The position numbers and the translations under genes were made by a program. Under the pieces are notes generated by a model. That model worked only from the letters and a program-made list of their open reading frames with translations, was not told where the DNA came from and did no database searches. 64,000 bases of DNA from Terracoccus sp. 273MFTsu3.1 (GTDB taxonomy: Bacteria; Actinomycetota; Actinomycetes; Actinomycetales; Dermatophilaceae), in the NCBI RefSeq assembly GCF_000383675.1, contig NZ_KB911820.1, positions 868,001-932,000 of the forward strand, given 5' to 3'. Every line of letters begins with the position of its first letter. Within the stretch, counting starts at the first letter, position 1. Positions 56,202 to 63,465 of this stretch are shown here, piece after piece.

Positions 56202-56232
56202 AGGCCCGGCATCCACGTAGGGTGCCGGGTCT
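56202..56232 (+). terminator. Hairpin after the small-gene run
   Basis: Stem of about 13 bp around CCCGGCATCC / GGGTGCCGGG with loop ACGTA, followed by TTGACG. GTAAACCGG begins at 56237. Confidence 0.5.
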
Positions 56233-56290
56233 TGACGTAAACCGGAACACCTGTCACGATTGACGCAACCGATTCGGAGAAGGGATTCAC

Positions 56291-56722
56291 ATGACCACTG
56301 TGATGTACGAGACCGACGCTGACCTTCATCGCGAGCAGGTCACCATCGACCGCTTCCTCGCCAAGTTCCCCGGAGCCACGGCCGAGAAGTTGGAGCGCCA
56401 CTTCCACGCCGACTTCGCGATCCTCAGCGCCAAGGGCAAGACCGTCCTCTACGTCGAGGTGAAGGAGCGCTTCTGCTCCCGCCGCCGCTACAGCACGTAC
56501 TGGATCGGGGAGTCCCGCCTTCAGCGCCTCGCCCGCACCGCTCTCCGCGACGGCGTGGAGCCCCTCCTGCTCGTGCAGTGGACGGACGGGCTCGGCTACG
56601 TCGACCCCCGTGTCGCGCTGGAGAACTCGACCATCTCCATCGGCGGGCGCACCGACCGCAACGACGAGCGCGACGTCGAGCGCATGGCCTCGTTCCCCTT
56701 CAGCCTCTTCACCTTCATCTGA
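56291..56722 (+). CDS. PD-(D/E)XK nuclease-like protein
   Basis: 143 residues. HADFAILSAKGKTVLYVEVKER has the D ... E-x-K spacing of restriction-like nucleases. It precedes the RNA ligase and kinase. Could be a nuclease or an inactive relative; target unknown. Its leader has GTAAACCGG and an ACCGATT box. Confidence 0.68.
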   Translation: MTTVMYETDADLHREQVTIDRFLAKFPGATAEKLERHFHADFAILSAKGKTVLYVEVKERFCSRRRYSTYWIGESRLQRLARTALRDGVEPLLLVQWTDGLGYVDPRVALENSTISIGGRTDRNDERDVERMASFPFSLFTFI

Positions 56723-56736
56723 CCAAGGAGACCCTC

Positions 56737-57939
56737 TTGCTGCTTCGCTCACTCATCGAGCCCCTGCTGCTCCAGAACGAGATCGACGCGGGCTACATCA
56801 CCGTCCGCAGTCATCCCGACGACGCGGACCTGAAGATCCTCAACTACACCGACAACGCCCAGTACGACGACCACTGGACGCCCGCCACGCTGCAGTGCCG
56901 GGGGCTCATCGTCCACGGCAAGACGTGGGAGACCGCCGTCGTCCGTGCACGCCCGTTCGACAAGTTCTTCAACCTCGGTCAGGCGTGGGCCCCGACCCTC
57001 TTCCCGGACACGTGGGTGACCGCGTACGACAAGATGGACGGCTCGCTGGGCATCCTCTACGTCGCGCCCGACGGGCTGCTCTCCGTGGCCACCAGAGGCG
57101 CGTTCACGTCCGAGCAGGCCCTTCATGCCACCCGTGTCTACCGGGAGCGCTACGCGGGCAAGTGGCACGAGGAGTCGGCCAATCTGGGGATCCTCACGTA
57201 CCTCTTCGAGATCATCTACCCGGAGAACCGCGTCGTCCTCAACTACGGCGAGCAGGACGACCTCGTGCTCCTCGGCTGCCGGAAGATCAGCACCGGCCTG
57301 ACCGACACCCCGAAGTTCGTCAGGGATGTCGACGGCTGGCCCGGGCCCATCACGGAGACGCTTCATCGCGGGTCCATGGCTGAGGTCATGGCGGCTCCGG
57401 ACCGGAAGAACGCCGAGGGGATGGTCCTCGTCCTGAACGGCTCCGAGGAGCGTGTGAAGGTCAAGCAGGAGGACTACGTCGCCCTGCACCGGATCATCTT
57501 CGGCCTCAACGAGCGTGTCATCTGGACGCACATGGCCGTCGCCGCGTGCAAGGACCTCATCACTGAGCCCAACCACTGGGGCTCGTACCTGCGCATGGAC
57601 CCGGCCGACGCAGCCGCGTCCCTCGCTCTCGGCGACGACTGGCTCGCCGGGCTCGTCGCGGGCGGCAAGGTCCCCGACGAGGTGTTCCCGTGGATCGAGG
57701 CGACCACCCGCAGGATCGCGGCCGAGCGCCGCAACCTGTTCCGGCACGGGCTCGGACTGGCGGAGTCAGTACGGGACATGTCGCCCTTCGAGCAGCACGC
57801 CGCTCTGCGGCACCACCCACTCGTCAAGGAGGTCCTGCACTACGTCCGCACGGGCGACCCCGACCGCCTCCGTATCCGTTCATGGGCGGAGAGCCAGCCC
57901 GAGGGCAACCGACCCTTCACCTACACCGCAGCAGCCTGA
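56737..57939 (+). CDS. RNA ligase (T4 Rnl1-like)
   Basis: 400 residues. TAYDKMDGSLGILY near 97 is nucleotidyltransferase motif I with the catalytic Lys; LFEIIYPENRVVLNY (motif III region), EGMVLVLN (motif IV) and RVKVKQEDY (motif V) follow. It seals broken RNA, typically tRNA cut by host anticodon nucleases. The start is a TTG seven bases after AAGGAG; no ATG fits. It forms a pair with the next gene. Confidence 0.88.
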   Translation: MLLRSLIEPLLLQNEIDAGYITVRSHPDDADLKILNYTDNAQYDDHWTPATLQCRGLIVHGKTWETAVVRARPFDKFFNLGQAWAPTLFPDTWVTAYDKMDGSLGILYVAPDGLLSVATRGAFTSEQALHATRVYRERYAGKWHEESANLGILTYLFEIIYPENRVVLNYGEQDDLVLLGCRKISTGLTDTPKFVRDVDGWPGPITETLHRGSMAEVMAAPDRKNAEGMVLVLNGSEERVKVKQEDYVALHRIIFGLNERVIWTHMAVAACKDLITEPNHWGSYLRMDPADAAASLALGDDWLAGLVAGGKVPDEVFPWIEATTRRIAAERRNLFRHGLGLAESVRDMSPFEQHAALRHHPLVKEVLHYVRTGDPDRLRIRSWAESQPEGNRPFTYTAAA

Positions 57940-57949
57940 AAGGACCACC

Positions 57950-58858
57950 ATGACCGACCTCATCATCACCCGGGGACTCCCCGGCTCGGGCAAGACCACC
58001 TTCGCCAAGAGCCTCGTCCAGTCGACGAATCATCCGATGCAGCGGGTCAACCGCGACGACCTGCGCGAGATGCGCTTCGGCAAGACCCACGGCCTGACCA
58101 AGGAGCAGGAGGAGCAGATCACCACCCTTGCCAAGGCGCAGGTCTCCGGGGCTCTGAAGGCGGGCATCAGCGTCGTCATCGACGACACCAACCTCAACAA
58201 GATGACCGTGAAGCAGTGGCAGCGCATGGCGTTCGACCACGACGCCGACTTCCGCTCGGTCGACTTCGAGATCCCCGTCGAGAAGTGCATCGCGTGGTCC
58301 ATGCACCGCTGGTACGAGGGCGGGCGCAAGGTGCCGGAGGACGCCATCCGGAAGATGCACAAGCGCTACTTCAAGAACGGGGAGTTCCCGCTCCTGCCCG
58401 AGATCGAGACCCCGCCGGTCGAGCCGTACGTCGCGCCGAAGGGGAAGCCGGAGGCCTATGTCGTCGACATCGACGGGACGCTCACGCTGGGCCCGCACAA
58501 CCGTGGTCCGTTCCAGTGGCACAAGGTCGAGCAGGACCTCCCGAACGCGGCAGTCATCGACGTCGTCAACAACCTGTGGTCGGGCGGCGACGAGATCATT
58601 TTCCTGTCCGGCCGCAGTGAGGAGGCCCGTGCGGGCACCAAGCGCTGGCTGGAGAAGCACACGCTGGTGTCGGCCCCCCTCTACATGCGCCCGGCGGGGG
58701 ACTGGCGACGCGACGACATCGTCAAGCAGGAGTTGTTCGACCTGCACGTCCGCTACGACTACCACGTCCTCGGCGTCTTCGACGACCGTGCGCAGGTCGT
58801 CCGGCAGTGGCGTCGCATCGGGCTCCCGGTGTTTCAGGTCGCGGACGGTGACTTCTGA
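57950..58858 (+). CDS. pnk: Polynucleotide kinase/3'-phosphatase
   Basis: 302 residues. N-terminal kinase with P-loop TRGLPGSGKTTF near residue 7 and VNRDDLR; C-terminal HAD phosphatase with AYVVDIDGTLTL near 165, IIFLSGRSEEAR and LGVFDDRAQVVRQW. This is the T4 Pnkp layout. It heals RNA ends (5' phosphate on, 3' phosphate off) before ligation by the gene upstream. Ten bases after the ligase stop, ATG behind GAAAGGACC. Confidence 0.93.
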   Translation: MTDLIITRGLPGSGKTTFAKSLVQSTNHPMQRVNRDDLREMRFGKTHGLTKEQEEQITTLAKAQVSGALKAGISVVIDDTNLNKMTVKQWQRMAFDHDADFRSVDFEIPVEKCIAWSMHRWYEGGRKVPEDAIRKMHKRYFKNGEFPLLPEIETPPVEPYVAPKGKPEAYVVDIDGTLTLGPHNRGPFQWHKVEQDLPNAAVIDVVNNLWSGGDEIIFLSGRSEEARAGTKRWLEKHTLVSAPLYMRPAGDWRRDDIVKQELFDLHVRYDYHVLGVFDDRAQVVRQWRRIGLPVFQVADGDF

Positions 58859-59364
58859 TGGGCCCCGTCGACCGAGAGATCGCGGCCATCAAGAAGGTCA
58901 TCGGCATGTTCCAGCCGGGCCTGCAGTACACCGCCGTGCAGATCCGCCAGATCGCCGGGTACGCCATCGCGGAGTACGAGCGAGAGGCCGAGAAGCAGGA
59001 GCGCCAGAAGGCGGCTCAGCAGGTCGTCAAGAACGCGCTGAAGGTCAAGGGCACCAAGGTCCACATCGGTGGCGTCACGCTCCACAACGTCCACCTGCCC
59101 TTCACCTGCCACGGCGAGACGTGCTGGATCCACAAGCCCTCCGCGCACCACATGCGGAACTGGGACGTCTCGTGGCGCGCAGACCGCCACATGCTGGAGC
59201 GCCACTGCCCCGAGCACGGCGTCGGTCATCCGGACCCGGACCAGCCCCTCTGGGACTGGACCCACGGATGCTGCGGCTGCTGCCTCGGTACCCACTACGC
59301 CCCAATCTCGGACATTTCATCCGAAAATGCGGCGTCAACCGTATCGGGTGAGCAGATTGCCTGA
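58858..59364 (+). CDS. Hypothetical Cys/His-rich protein
   Basis: 168 residues. N-terminal charged helix; then HLPFTCHGETCWIHKPS, HCPEHG and HGCCGCCLG give many possible zinc ligands. TGATG with the kinase gene. Unknown. Confidence 0.72.
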   Translation: MGPVDREIAAIKKVIGMFQPGLQYTAVQIRQIAGYAIAEYEREAEKQERQKAAQQVVKNALKVKGTKVHIGGVTLHNVHLPFTCHGETCWIHKPSAHHMRNWDVSWRADRHMLERHCPEHGVGHPDPDQPLWDWTHGCCGCCLGTHYAPISDISSENAASTVSGEQIA

Positions 59365-59632
59365 TACGATTGTCGAAGACGCCTCAGGGAGAGTCGCCAC
59401 CCACGTGGGTCGGTTTCTCGCCCTTCCGGTGTCACGGACCAACCTCAGCAAGGACCTCGCGGGCTTCTTCACCGAAGTCCTCGACGACGAGGATCACGAC
59501 CAGATCCACAACCTCGTCAACTCGCTCATCGTGAACGTCCTCGACGCGCACCTCGACAACGCCTACTGGCAGGGTCGTAGGACCGGACACGGCGAGCACC
59601 ACGGCACCATCCCCGGTGTCAGCACCACGTGA
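59348..59632 (+). CDS. Hypothetical protein
   Basis: 94 residues, acidic, helical. Start uncertain: GTG at 59348 (overlapping the previous gene), TTG at 59357 or GTG at 59405 behind GGGAGAG. Unknown. Confidence 0.6.
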   Translation: MSRLPDTIVEDASGRVATHVGRFLALPVSRTNLSKDLAGFFTEVLDDEDHDQIHNLVNSLIVNVLDAHLDNAYWQGRRTGHGEHHGTIPGVSTT

Positions 59633-59676
59633 TTCACTCCCATCAGACATCATCAACAGACCCTTCAGGAGCCGTC

Positions 59677-60012
59677 TTGACCGTTCAGCCCGAGGCCACC
59701 ACGTACTCGCACTACTCGCCGTTCCCGTCCGAGCCGGAGAACCACTTCCGCGCCATCAAGGGAGAGGTCTTCACGGACAACCAGCAGTTCGTCACGCAGA
59801 TCGACATCGCCTACCAGATCGGCTTCGCCGGACAGGTGACGAGCGTCCGCCTCAACGTGGCCGTGGACACCGACGAGCACGGCGTGCCGCTCTACGACGG
59901 CATGGACGAGGTCAACGCCGCCAAGGCCGATCTGGAGTTCATGCATCAGCACTGGATCGAGTTCTACGCGGCGGCGAAGTCGGCCCTCGAAGAGATCCCG
60001 TCAGCCGCCTGA
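59677..60012 (+). CDS. Hypothetical protein
   Basis: 111 residues, alpha/beta, unknown. I chose a TTG behind CAGGAG, as in the RNA ligase; an in-frame GTG at 59629 overlapping the previous stop would add 16 residues. Last gene before a strong hairpin. Confidence 0.68.
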   Translation: MTVQPEATTYSHYSPFPSEPENHFRAIKGEVFTDNQQFVTQIDIAYQIGFAGQVTSVRLNVAVDTDEHGVPLYDGMDEVNAAKADLEFMHQHWIEFYAAAKSALEEIPSAA

Positions 60013-60028
60013 CCAACAGCACCACCCG

Positions 60029-60067
60029 CGAAGCGCTCCAGACACAGTGGTTGTCTGGGGCGCTTCG
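60029..60067 (+). terminator. 16-bp terminator-type hairpin
   Basis: CGAAGCGCTCCAGACA pairs fully (one G-T) with TGTCTGGGGCGCTTCG around a 7-base loop; no clear U-run after. Confidence 0.72.
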
Positions 60068-60144
60068 TGCGTTACGGACAGGTAACGGAATCCGCAAGCC
60101 AAGTGCAAGATTCGTATGAAAGGGCTTACATATATCGGCGAGAA

Positions 60145-60173
60145 TTGACATGACAAGCGGCTCCTGCCACGCT
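60145..60173 (+). promoter_or_regulatory. Promoter TTGACA-17-CACGCT
   Basis: Consensus -35 in a locally AT-rich gap (60085-60150) before the second Lsr2-type gene; leader of about 35 bases with AGAGGAG. Confidence 0.55.
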
Positions 60174-60212
60174 GTTTCCAACAGGGTCGACACACAAATT
60201 GGAAGAGGAGCC

Positions 60213-60608
60213 ATGGCAGACGAAGTCATCAAGCGTTGTGACTTGCTGGTCGGGCGGGGCCGGAACCGGAAGCCACACGGTGAGGTCATCGAGGACGGCC
60301 AGAGCACGAAGTTCCGAGTGAACGGCAGAGACTACGAGGCGGACCTGTGCACCGAGCACCGCGCCGCGCTGACCGAGGCGGTGTCCGACTTCATCGCGGT
60401 CTCCCGTCGATCTGGCACCAGCCTCCCGAGGAACGCACGAGGCCGCGCAGTGATGCGGGCCAAGGGTGGGGTGATGTTCACGACCAAGGACGTCCGGCGC
60501 TGGCTGGAGGACGAGGCCGCAGCAGGCAGAGGTGAAGCGCCCTCCCCCTCGGGGCGTATCCCGAACTCCGACATCGAGCGGTACAAGATGGCCAACGGCC
60601 TCGCCTGA
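60213..60608 (+). CDS. Lsr2-like DNA-binding protein, second copy
   Basis: 131 residues. FRVNGRDYEADLCTEHRAAL corresponds to the Lsr2 N-terminal strand-helix unit, and MFTTKDVRRWLEDE ... SPSGRIPNSDIERY to its DNA-binding half with an SGR hook. It is more diverged than the 43550 copy. Own promoter and terminator. Confidence 0.72.
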   Translation: MADEVIKRCDLLVGRGRNRKPHGEVIEDGQSTKFRVNGRDYEADLCTEHRAALTEAVSDFIAVSRRSGTSLPRNARGRAVMRAKGGVMFTTKDVRRWLEDEAAAGRGEAPSPSGRIPNSDIERYKMANGLA

Positions 60609-60619
60609 CCACCCGACGA

Positions 60620-60654
60620 CAGAAGCCCCGATCCGAACCGGATCGGGGCTTCTG
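60620..60654. terminator. Bidirectional terminator, 16-bp perfect stem
   Basis: CAGAAGCCCCGATCCG / CGGATCGGGGCTTCTG with loop AAC, between convergent genes. Confidence 0.8.
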
Positions 60655-60665
60655 CGTTACCTGCA

Positions 60666-61511
60666 TCAGGACGAAGAGACGACCGCCGTCACAGTGTCCA
60701 CGACGGGGTCGACGACCGGCGTGGTCACCTCGGGAACCGGAACCGCCGGAACCGGAACATCGACCGGAGGGAGGGACACCTCGGGGATAGGGACGACGGG
60801 GACCGACGGCAGCGTGACCGGCGGGTTGGTGATGACCTTGGTGACCGACTTCGTGATCTTCTTCGGGAGGCTCGTGACCTTGGCAACCGCCTGCTGCGCT
60901 GCCTGCGCGGGGAGGGTCTTGGCGGGCTTGCTGATGTTCTTGACGGCCTTGTACGTGAGACTGGACATCTTCTCGGTGTGGTGGGAGGCCTTGGGCTTCT
61001 CGCCGCTCGCTGGCAAGGAGACCAGCACCCACAGGGGAGTGGTGATGGCTTCGATCCCCGCGCTCACCGACGGCTTGCGCTCTTCAGCCTGCCGGAGGGT
61101 GGGGGTGCTCGTGATGGCCTCGGCCGTTCTCTTGGCCGCGCTGGCGCTCAGGTGACCGCTCGCCGCCGGGGCAACCGCGCCGCTCCGGTTGCTGGTCATT
61201 TGCTGCGCGGCGTACGCGGCCGAGCCGACGAGCATGCTGGCTGCCACAGGGAGGGCCGCGCGGCGAAGGCGCTGGGTGGTTCGACGGGGGGCGGCATGCC
61301 TCGGCGCATAGTGCGCGAAGTGGACCTCGTCCTCCTCGTCGACCTCTTCGTGCCCGCACGCGGCGGGGAGGAAGGCGATCTGACCTGTCTCATCTACGAC
61401 CGTGTCGATGAGTCCGAACTCGGAGGCCCACAGGATGAACGCATCCGTGGTGTTGGCGAGCCGCGTGTTGCGGTCCTCGGTGCTTTCCTCGGGACGGTGG
61501 GTGAATGGCAT
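60666..61511 (-). CDS. Single-pass membrane protein with Pro/Val-rich C-terminus
   Basis: 281 residues. An acidic N-terminal domain (FGLIDTVVDETGQIAFLPAA; EEVDEEDEVHF), one membrane segment (AALPVAASMLVGSAAYAA near 100), an Ala/Ser/Lys-rich stretch and a C-terminal 60 residues built of PVxVP-like units (PVDVPVPAVPVPEVTTPVV). Such Pro/Val stretches span cell walls. Possible wall-spanning surface protein; function unknown. An isolated leftward gene. Confidence 0.7.
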   Translation of the reverse strand: MPFTHRPEESTEDRNTRLANTTDAFILWASEFGLIDTVVDETGQIAFLPAACGHEEVDEEDEVHFAHYAPRHAAPRRTTQRLRRAALPVAASMLVGSAAYAAQQMTSNRSGAVAPAASGHLSASAAKRTAEAITSTPTLRQAEERKPSVSAGIEAITTPLWVLVSLPASGEKPKASHHTEKMSSLTYKAVKNISKPAKTLPAQAAQQAVAKVTSLPKKITKSVTKVITNPPVTLPSVPVVPIPEVSLPPVDVPVPAVPVPEVTTPVVDPVVDTVTAVVSSS

Positions 61512-61768
61512 GTGCGCGCGTCTCTCTTGGCTGGTGGGGGGAAAGCGGAGGCCCCCGCCGGGCTGCTTCAGCGGAGATGAGAGGGGTGTGCACGTTGCTT
61601 CCAAGACCCCACTGGAGAGTCGTGCGAGTGGAACCATACGTCCGCTTTGTGGTACTCGCAAGTTTTTGCGGGAGCGACCTACGGAATGGGTATGTCCCGG
61701 CGTCGGCTGGAGTAGGCAATCAGATCGTGTGATACAGTTGACGAACTGCGGACCGATCAGGCCGTGGC

Positions 61769-61841
61769 GGGCCTCTAGCCCAACGGCAGAGGCGACGGAC
61801 TCAAAATCCGTTCAGTCCGGGTTCGAATCCCGGGGGGCCCA
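61769..61841 (+). tRNA. tRNA with CAA anticodon (Leu), short variable loop
   Basis: Full cloverleaf: acceptor GGGCCTC/GGGGCCC with discriminator A, D-stem GCC/GGC, anticodon stem ACGGA/TCCGT with loop CTCAAAA, variable TCAGT, T-arm CCGGG-TTCGAAT-CCCGG. CAA reads UUG (Leu), but Leu tRNAs normally have a long variable arm. No CCA encoded. A TACAGT -10-like site lies at 61733. Confidence 0.85.
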
Positions 61842-61914
61842 CTCTCGACACAGCGGACAAGGCTTAGGCCCGTAACCAACCGGGATGGGAAGCGCGTGGC
61901 TGACCAGTCGAGAA

Positions 61915-61993
61915 CACGGGGCGCAATAGGCTTCGACGGCAGGTAGGACCGCATGCGGAACCGGCCGGAGACGGGTTCGACTCCCGAGCGCTC
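61915..61993 (+). ncRNA. tmRNA-like or degenerate tRNA-like element
   Basis: GGGGCGC pairs with GCGCTCC, and CGGG-TTCGACT-CCCG forms a T-arm, so the two ends fold like a tRNA acceptor/T half. After GGGGCGC comes AATAGGCTTCGACGG, the string typical of tmRNA 5' ends (GG-TTCGAC). No canonical anticodon stem fits, and the roughly 300-base tag and pseudoknot part of tmRNA is missing. Either a shrunken tmRNA, a relic or a novel tRNA-like RNA. Confidence 0.5.
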
Positions 61994-62100
61994 CACGCAG
62001 AGGTGCAATCCTTCCCGCACCAACCCGACGGCCTCTACAGCCGCGAGCGAGTATCGGGCGATCAAGGGTGGAAGGCGCGGCAGCGCGAGGGCTGCCACCT

Positions 62101-62173
62101 TGGTGTGTATCTCAGATGGCAGAGAGTCCGGCTGTTAACCGGAAGGTCGCAGGTTCGAGCCCTGCCGCACCAG
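62101..62173 (+). tRNA. tRNA-Asn(GTT)
   Basis: Acceptor TGGTGTG/CGCACCA with discriminator G, D-arm CTC-AGATGGCA-GAG, anticodon stem TCCGG/CCGGA with loop CTGTTAA, T-arm GCAGG-TTCGAGC-CCTGC. No encoded CCA tail. Confidence 0.9.
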
Positions 62174-62235
62174 CGCAGCACGGCACTTCCCGTAGCGGGC
62201 CACCACGAGCCGCTGGCACAAGACCGTGCAGCACT

Positions 62236-62308
62236 GGACCCGTACCTCAGTTGGTAGAGGGGCGGACTCTTAATCCGAAGGTCGCTGGTTCGAGCCCAGC
62301 CGGGTCCA
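62236..62308 (+). tRNA. tRNA-Lys(CTT)
   Basis: Acceptor GGACCCG/CGGGTCC with discriminator A, anticodon loop CTCTTAA, T-arm GCTGG-TTCGAGC-CCAGC. No encoded CCA tail. Confidence 0.9.
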
Positions 62309-62310
62309 CC

Positions 62311-62339
62311 TTGTGTCAAGCACTTCGACGGTGTAGCAT
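62311..62339 (+). promoter_or_regulatory. Leaderless promoter TTGTGT-17-TAGCAT
   Basis: Six bases then ATG at 62346. The spacer contains CAAGCACTTCGACGG, the core of the accessory-region cassette box. Confidence 0.55.
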
Positions 62340-62345
62340 TACAGC

Positions 62346-62573
62346 ATGCGAGTCGAGCAGATCATCCACACCGGCACGGTCCAGACGACTGGAGACCTGA
62401 CCGGCAACGAGCGGTTCCTTCGTGTGGGCCCGCCCTTCTTCACCGTGCGGATCGACCCGGGCGAAGAGGCAGTGGTCGAGAACCCCGAGACGTGGGTCGA
62501 GCCCCTGCAGAGCGACGTGGTCGTCGACCGCCTCGTCGAGGCCTATCGTGAGTGGCTAATCAGCCAGCGGTAA
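62346..62573 (+). CDS. Hypothetical small protein, predicted leaderless
   Basis: 75 residues, beta-rich then helical (FFTVRIDPGEEAVVENPETW). Starts 38 bases after the last tRNA. Unknown. Confidence 0.7.
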   Translation: MRVEQIIHTGTVQTTGDLTGNERFLRVGPPFFTVRIDPGEEAVVENPETWVEPLQSDVVVDRLVEAYREWLISQR

Positions 62574-62616
62574 CCGATACCATGGAACCACTTGTCGCGT
62601 CAATTCAGGTGGTTCG

Positions 62617-63465
62617 ATGCTCAACTCCGCGCAGTTCTCTCAGCCCGCGCTCCCCGGCATGGACGATGCTCCCCGGGTCGAGCGCGCGAAGGCTGCCCTG
62701 CCCTTCGTCGAGCACGCCCGCAGCAAGTGGTCGGGGGCCATCCCGGGCCAGCAGGTCATGGGTGTCCACGACCTCGGCGGTGACGGTCCCCGCAAGGTGA
62801 CCTACGAGGTCGACAAGACCGGCATGGTCAACGAGAACGTGCTGATCCACGACGGCGAGCACGTCAAGGCGGGCGCGCGGATGAGTGGCCCGGCCACCAC
62901 CGGCCCCGAGCAGCACCTCTTCGACTCCAAGCCCGCGCGCTTCATGTACGGCACCCACGGTGGCGCGCTGGCCAACAACGTCATCCAGCGCCTCCAGTCG
63001 GCGCACGGCCCGGGCCCCTTCGAGATGGAGGGTCACACCACGCCTGAGAGTTGGCTGAAGCACGAGGACGGCTGGAACACGCGGTCCATCGAGAGCGACG
63101 TCAACCGCACCAAGGCGCTGCACGAGCACTGGGCCTCCCAGCCGCTTCGGCAGATCCGCACGGACGCCCCCATCCACTCCGCGCAGTCCTCGGGCGAGAC
63201 GGAGATGGAGAAGCCCTCCAGTCAGGGCCTGCGAGCCTCGCTGCAGAACGGCGAGGAGATCCGCGAGCCCGCGTGGATCATGAAGAAGGCCGGACGGCTC
63301 TACGCCCTCGACGCCCACCACCGCATGCACGCGGCCCGTCAGGAGGGTCTGGGGACCTTCCCGGCCCGTGTCTGGGACTGGGACGCCGAGAACCGCCCGG
63401 CCAAGGGGAAGCCGAAGGCTGCGCTCTCCGCCATCGCCGCGATGCCCAAGCCCAAGGGTCTCTGA
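62617..63465 (+). CDS. ParB-like domain protein
   Basis: 282 residues. The C-terminal part has PAWIMKKAGRLYALDAHHRM followed by HAARQEG, the helix-capped motif of the ParB/sulfiredoxin fold. The N-terminal 200 residues are unrecognised. It might bind or nick DNA. Starts LNSAQFSQPALPGM, similar in style to other unknown genes here; coupled by TGATG to the nuclease gene. Confidence 0.7.
   Translation: MLNSAQFSQPALPGMDDAPRVERAKAALPFVEHARSKWSGAIPGQQVMGVHDLGGDGPRKVTYEVDKTGMVNENVLIHDGEHVKAGARMSGPATTGPEQHLFDSKPARFMYGTHGGALANNVIQRLQSAHGPGPFEMEGHTTPESWLKHEDGWNTRSIESDVNRTKALHEHWASQPLRQIRTDAPIHSAQSSGETEMEKPSSQGLRASLQNGEEIREPAWIMKKAGRLYALDAHHRMHAARQEGLGTFPARVWDWDAENRPAKGKPKAALSAIAAMPKPKGL

Noticed and set aside
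61842-62100. Additional tRNA genes around the tmRNA-like element (e.g. GGTGCAATCC...CCGCACCA near 62005)
   Set aside because: No matching 5' acceptor strand or anticodon arm could be found by hand; left unannotated.
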